Below, piece after piece: positions 61,554 through 64,000 of a stretch of 64,000 nt of DNA. A program made the position numbers and the translations under genes. The notes under the pieces are model-generated. The model was not told where the DNA came from, ran no database searches, and saw only the letters and a program-made list of their open reading frames with translations. Source of the DNA: Caccoplasma_A sp045587545 (GTDB lineage: Bacteria > Bacteroidota > Bacteroidia > Bacteroidales > G3-4614). The stretch spans positions 1 to 64,000 of the forward strand of contig JAZNCN010000010.1 of assembly GCA_045587545.1 (NCBI GenBank). The letters are read 5' to 3'. Position 1 is the stretch's first letter; every line of letters begins with the position of its first letter.

Positions 61554-62909
61554 ATGGACATTACAAATTTAATGGTAGCAATAGACTTAGGCTCATCAAA
61601 TATAGTAGGAATGGCCGGAGTCAGAGAAGGTAACAAAATAAAAATAGTTGCTATTGACAAAGAACCATCAGAAGGTGCGGTACGTCGAGGCTGCGTTATT
61701 AATATAGAGGAGAGTGCCTCAAAAGTAAAAAAACTTATAACCAAATTAGAGAATAAACTTTCAAACCACATATCAAATGTATTTGTAGGTATCGGAGGGC
61801 AATCAGTACGTACAATAAAAAACAACGTTTCCCGACATCTGCCCGACGGAACAAAAATAACATCACTCCTTCTTGATGAGTTACAAAAAGAGGGGCGCAA
61901 CATACCCATAGCATCTACTGAAATTATAGATGTACTGCCTAACGAAACATTCATAAACGACAATGTCGTTAAAAACCCAGAAGGAGTTGAGGCAAAAAAA
62001 ATACAAATTGATATGCAGTTGGCTGTAGCACGCCAAACATTAACAAAAAACATAGTAACCATATTTGATAAATTAAAACTAAATATTGAAGGTTTCATTT
62101 TATCAAGTAAAGCAGACGCAGAAGCTGTTTTAAAAATGGAGGACAAAGAGAATGGTTGCGTTTTGGTTAATTTCGGAGGAGGAACAACAGAAGTTTCAAT
62201 ATACCACCAGGGATTCTTAAGACAACTTACAACAATCCCGTTAGGAGGCAAAAATATAACTCAAGATATTATGTCTCTCGGACTTGTTAGCGATGAAGCT
62301 GAAAGATTTAAGATATCATTAGGAAGCGCTCTTTTAAGTACAGGCGAACAATTAAAAGGCTACACACTTGATGCCCAAGGGAAAGGGCCTATTAAGCCTA
62401 AGGATTTGAACAGAATAACAGTTGCTCGCATTGAAGAGATAGTAGCCAATGTAGTTAATCAGATAAAAGAATCAGGATACAAATCTGAATTAAAAGGAGG
62501 TATTATAATAACAGGAGAAGCATCTCAATTAAAAGATCTACCTGAATTATTGCGCAAAGAGGCAGGAATGGAAGTCCGATGCGGAACAATGTCAGACAAA
62601 ATTATAGCTGACCAAGATTTAAATATACAATTAACAACATATTCTCAAACAATAGGAATGCTGTTAATAGCAACCGAATCAATAGCATCACCCTCAAAAG
62701 AGGGAAATAAAGAGGGCTGGTGGCCATGGAAAAAGGCAAAGAAAGAGGAGAAAAAGAGAGAAGATACAAAGCCCATTGAAGCGCCAAAACCAAAACCTGA
62801 AAAAGCTAAAAAAGAACAGCCCCAAGAAAAAAGAGAAGGTCTTTTCGATACAATTCAAAAGCAAGTTATAAAATATATGACAGAAGATAATAACGAAAAG
62901 ATAAGCTAA
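61554..62909 (+). CDS. ftsA: Cell division protein FtsA
   Basis: This 451-residue actin-like ATPase tethers FtsZ to the membrane. Phosphate loop AIDLGSSNIVGMAG (about residues 9-22), VFVGIGGQSV, NFGGGTTEVSIYHQG and GIIITGEASQLKDLPELLRK are visible. A Lys/Glu/Pro-rich linker of about 40 residues precedes the C-terminal amphipathic membrane-targeting helix (LFDTIQKQVIKYM). It lies 1 bp after ftsQ. Confidence 0.94.
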   Translation: MDITNLMVAIDLGSSNIVGMAGVREGNKIKIVAIDKEPSEGAVRRGCVINIEESASKVKKLITKLENKLSNHISNVFVGIGGQSVRTIKNNVSRHLPDGTKITSLLLDELQKEGRNIPIASTEIIDVLPNETFINDNVVKNPEGVEAKKIQIDMQLAVARQTLTKNIVTIFDKLKLNIEGFILSSKADAEAVLKMEDKENGCVLVNFGGGTTEVSIYHQGFLRQLTTIPLGGKNITQDIMSLGLVSDEAERFKISLGSALLSTGEQLKGYTLDAQGKGPIKPKDLNRITVARIEEIVANVVNQIKESGYKSELKGGIIITGEASQLKDLPELLRKEAGMEVRCGTMSDKIIADQDLNIQLTTYSQTIGMLLIATESIASPSKEGNKEGWWPWKKAKKEEKKREDTKPIEAPKPKPEKAKKEQPQEKREGLFDTIQKQVIKYMTEDNNEKIS

Positions 62910-62954
62910 CATAATAAAAAAGATTTGCAAATTAGTAAAAGCATACAACACTAT

Positions 62955-64000
62955 ATGGAAGAAAACAGACTCTTTTCAGACTCGGCAATTGTTGACCCAT
63001 TTGACAATTTAAGTAACTCTACAGCTCCCATAATTAAAGTTATAGGAGTAGGAGGAGGAGGAGGCAATGCAGTTTCTCATATGTACAAAACTGGAATTAC
63101 AGATGTTGAATTTGTATTGTGTAATACCGACCGTCAAGCCATGGTTAAATCAGAAATTCCTACCAAAGTTCAGATAGGGAAAGGACTTGGAGCAGGAGGA
63201 AATCCTGAAGAGGGACGACGCATTGCAGAAGATAACATTGATCAAATAGAGAGTATCTTTGACAGCAACACGCGAATGGTATTTATCACTGCCGGAATGG
63301 GAGGAGGAACAGGAACAGGAGCCGCTCCCGTTGTTGCACGTGTAGCACGCGATAAGGGATTACTAACAATAGGTATTGTAACAATTCCATTCCTTTTTGA
63401 ACGTATCAATAAAATTAAACTTGCATGGCAAGGAGTTGAAGAGATGCGTAAAAATGTTGATGCACTCTTAATAATAAATAATGAGCGCCTTCGCGAAATA
63501 TATCCCGACCTCAACTTTATGAACGCCTTTGCAAAAGCCGATGACACCCTAACCAATGCAGCAAAAAGTGTAGCAGAACTAATTACAGTTGAAGGTAAAA
63601 TAAACCTTGACTTTGCCGATGTTTACAATACGCTCAAAGACGGAGGAGTTGCAATAATGAGTACAGGATATGGCGAAGGAGAAAAACGCATATCAAACGC
63701 ATTTGAATCAGCATTACAATCTCCATTATTAAAAGAGGGAGACGTTAACAATGCAAAACGAGTACTATTCAATCTGTACATATCTTCTGAAGGAGAGAAC
63801 CCTGTAACAATGGCTGAAATTTCAGAAGTAAACTCATTTATGGAACGTTTCGGTAATGACGTAAATGTAATATGGGGTTACGCCATTGACAATACATTAG
63901 GAGATAAAGTAAGAGTAACACTTCTTGCAACCGGATTTAACGTAGATTCATCTATCCCGACATCAACATCGGTTCAACCGGAGAAATCAACAGTTGCTCC
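62955..64000 (+). CDS. ftsZ: Cell division GTPase FtsZ, 3' end outside window
   Basis: The first 348 residues of the tubulin-like ring protein are seen. KVIGVGGGGGNAVSHMY (about 29-45), the GTP-binding signature GMGGGTGTGAAPVVA (about 113-127), the T6 segment LLIINNERLREIYP and the T7 loop NLDFADV are intact. The end of the GTPase core is reached; the linker and the C-terminal peptide lie beyond the window. It starts 45 bp after ftsA. Confidence 0.96.
   Translation, partial: MEENRLFSDSAIVDPFDNLSNSTAPIIKVIGVGGGGGNAVSHMYKTGITDVEFVLCNTDRQAMVKSEIPTKVQIGKGLGAGGNPEEGRRIAEDNIDQIESIFDSNTRMVFITAGMGGGTGTGAAPVVARVARDKGLLTIGIVTIPFLFERINKIKLAWQGVEEMRKNVDALLIINNERLREIYPDLNFMNAFAKADDTLTNAAKSVAELITVEGKINLDFADVYNTLKDGGVAIMSTGYGEGEKRISNAFESALQSPLLKEGDVNNAKRVLFNLYISSEGENPVTMAEISEVNSFMERFGNDVNVIWGYAIDNTLGDKVRVTLLATGFNVDSSIPTSTSVQPEKSTVA

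Overview
The window is AT-rich DNA from the chromosome of a member of the Bacteroidales (Bacteroidota). The evidence is promoters of the TTTG-N19-TAnnTTTG type, a fused FeoA-FeoB gene, a GlsB/GlsA-type acyltransferase pair for amino-lipids, DUF4254, DUF3109 and DUF4250 genes, and a topoisomerase I without zinc fingers. The genus cannot be fixed from the sequence alone.

Left accessory part (1-6200). A type IV AbiE toxin-antitoxin pair (toxin cut by the window edge) reads leftward from a promoter covered by a perfect inverted repeat. Reading rightward is a probable structured RNA of about 290 nt with its own promoter box and terminator. A tightly coupled five-gene operon follows: two paralogous secreted TolB/CsgG-like proteins, a 51-residue peptide, a membrane-anchored unknown protein and a radical SAM/SPASM enzyme. 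The peptide ends in three heptads, WSEYSES, YGDYNDC and HGDYYDA, so it carries six aromatic-x-acidic triads. This is the layout of a RiPP (ribosomally made, post-translationally modified peptide) system and is the most interesting item here. A 334-residue orphan gene closes this part.

Housekeeping middle (6239-46200). It holds ybeY, a HAD phosphatase, tRNA-Ser and tRNA-Lys (the latter with a duplicated 3' end that looks like an attachment-site scar), and an envelope-sugar block (flippase, ruvB, WaaP-like kinase, GT9, DUF4254). Next come pdxB, acpP-fabF and an unusual in-frame RNase III-GpmI fusion, then topA, lrgAB, feoAB and rnhB. A decayed ATPase lies beside a WYL regulator and a DUF4143 ATPase. 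Then come mnmG, a parS-like site, uvrC, dtd, a MazG-type gene, deoC, a polyprenyl synthase, polA, a mechanosensitive channel, a ferredoxin, ribH and recF with a DciA-like gene.

Right part (46204-64000). A WG-repeat lipoprotein and the glsB/glsA-like pair read leftward. The division and cell-wall cluster then reads rightward with almost no gaps: rsmH, ftsL-like, ftsI, murE, mraY, murD, ftsW, murG, murC, ftsQ, ftsA and ftsZ (cut by the window end). Together these make the meso-DAP-type lipid II precursor and build the septal ring. No mraZ precedes rsmH.
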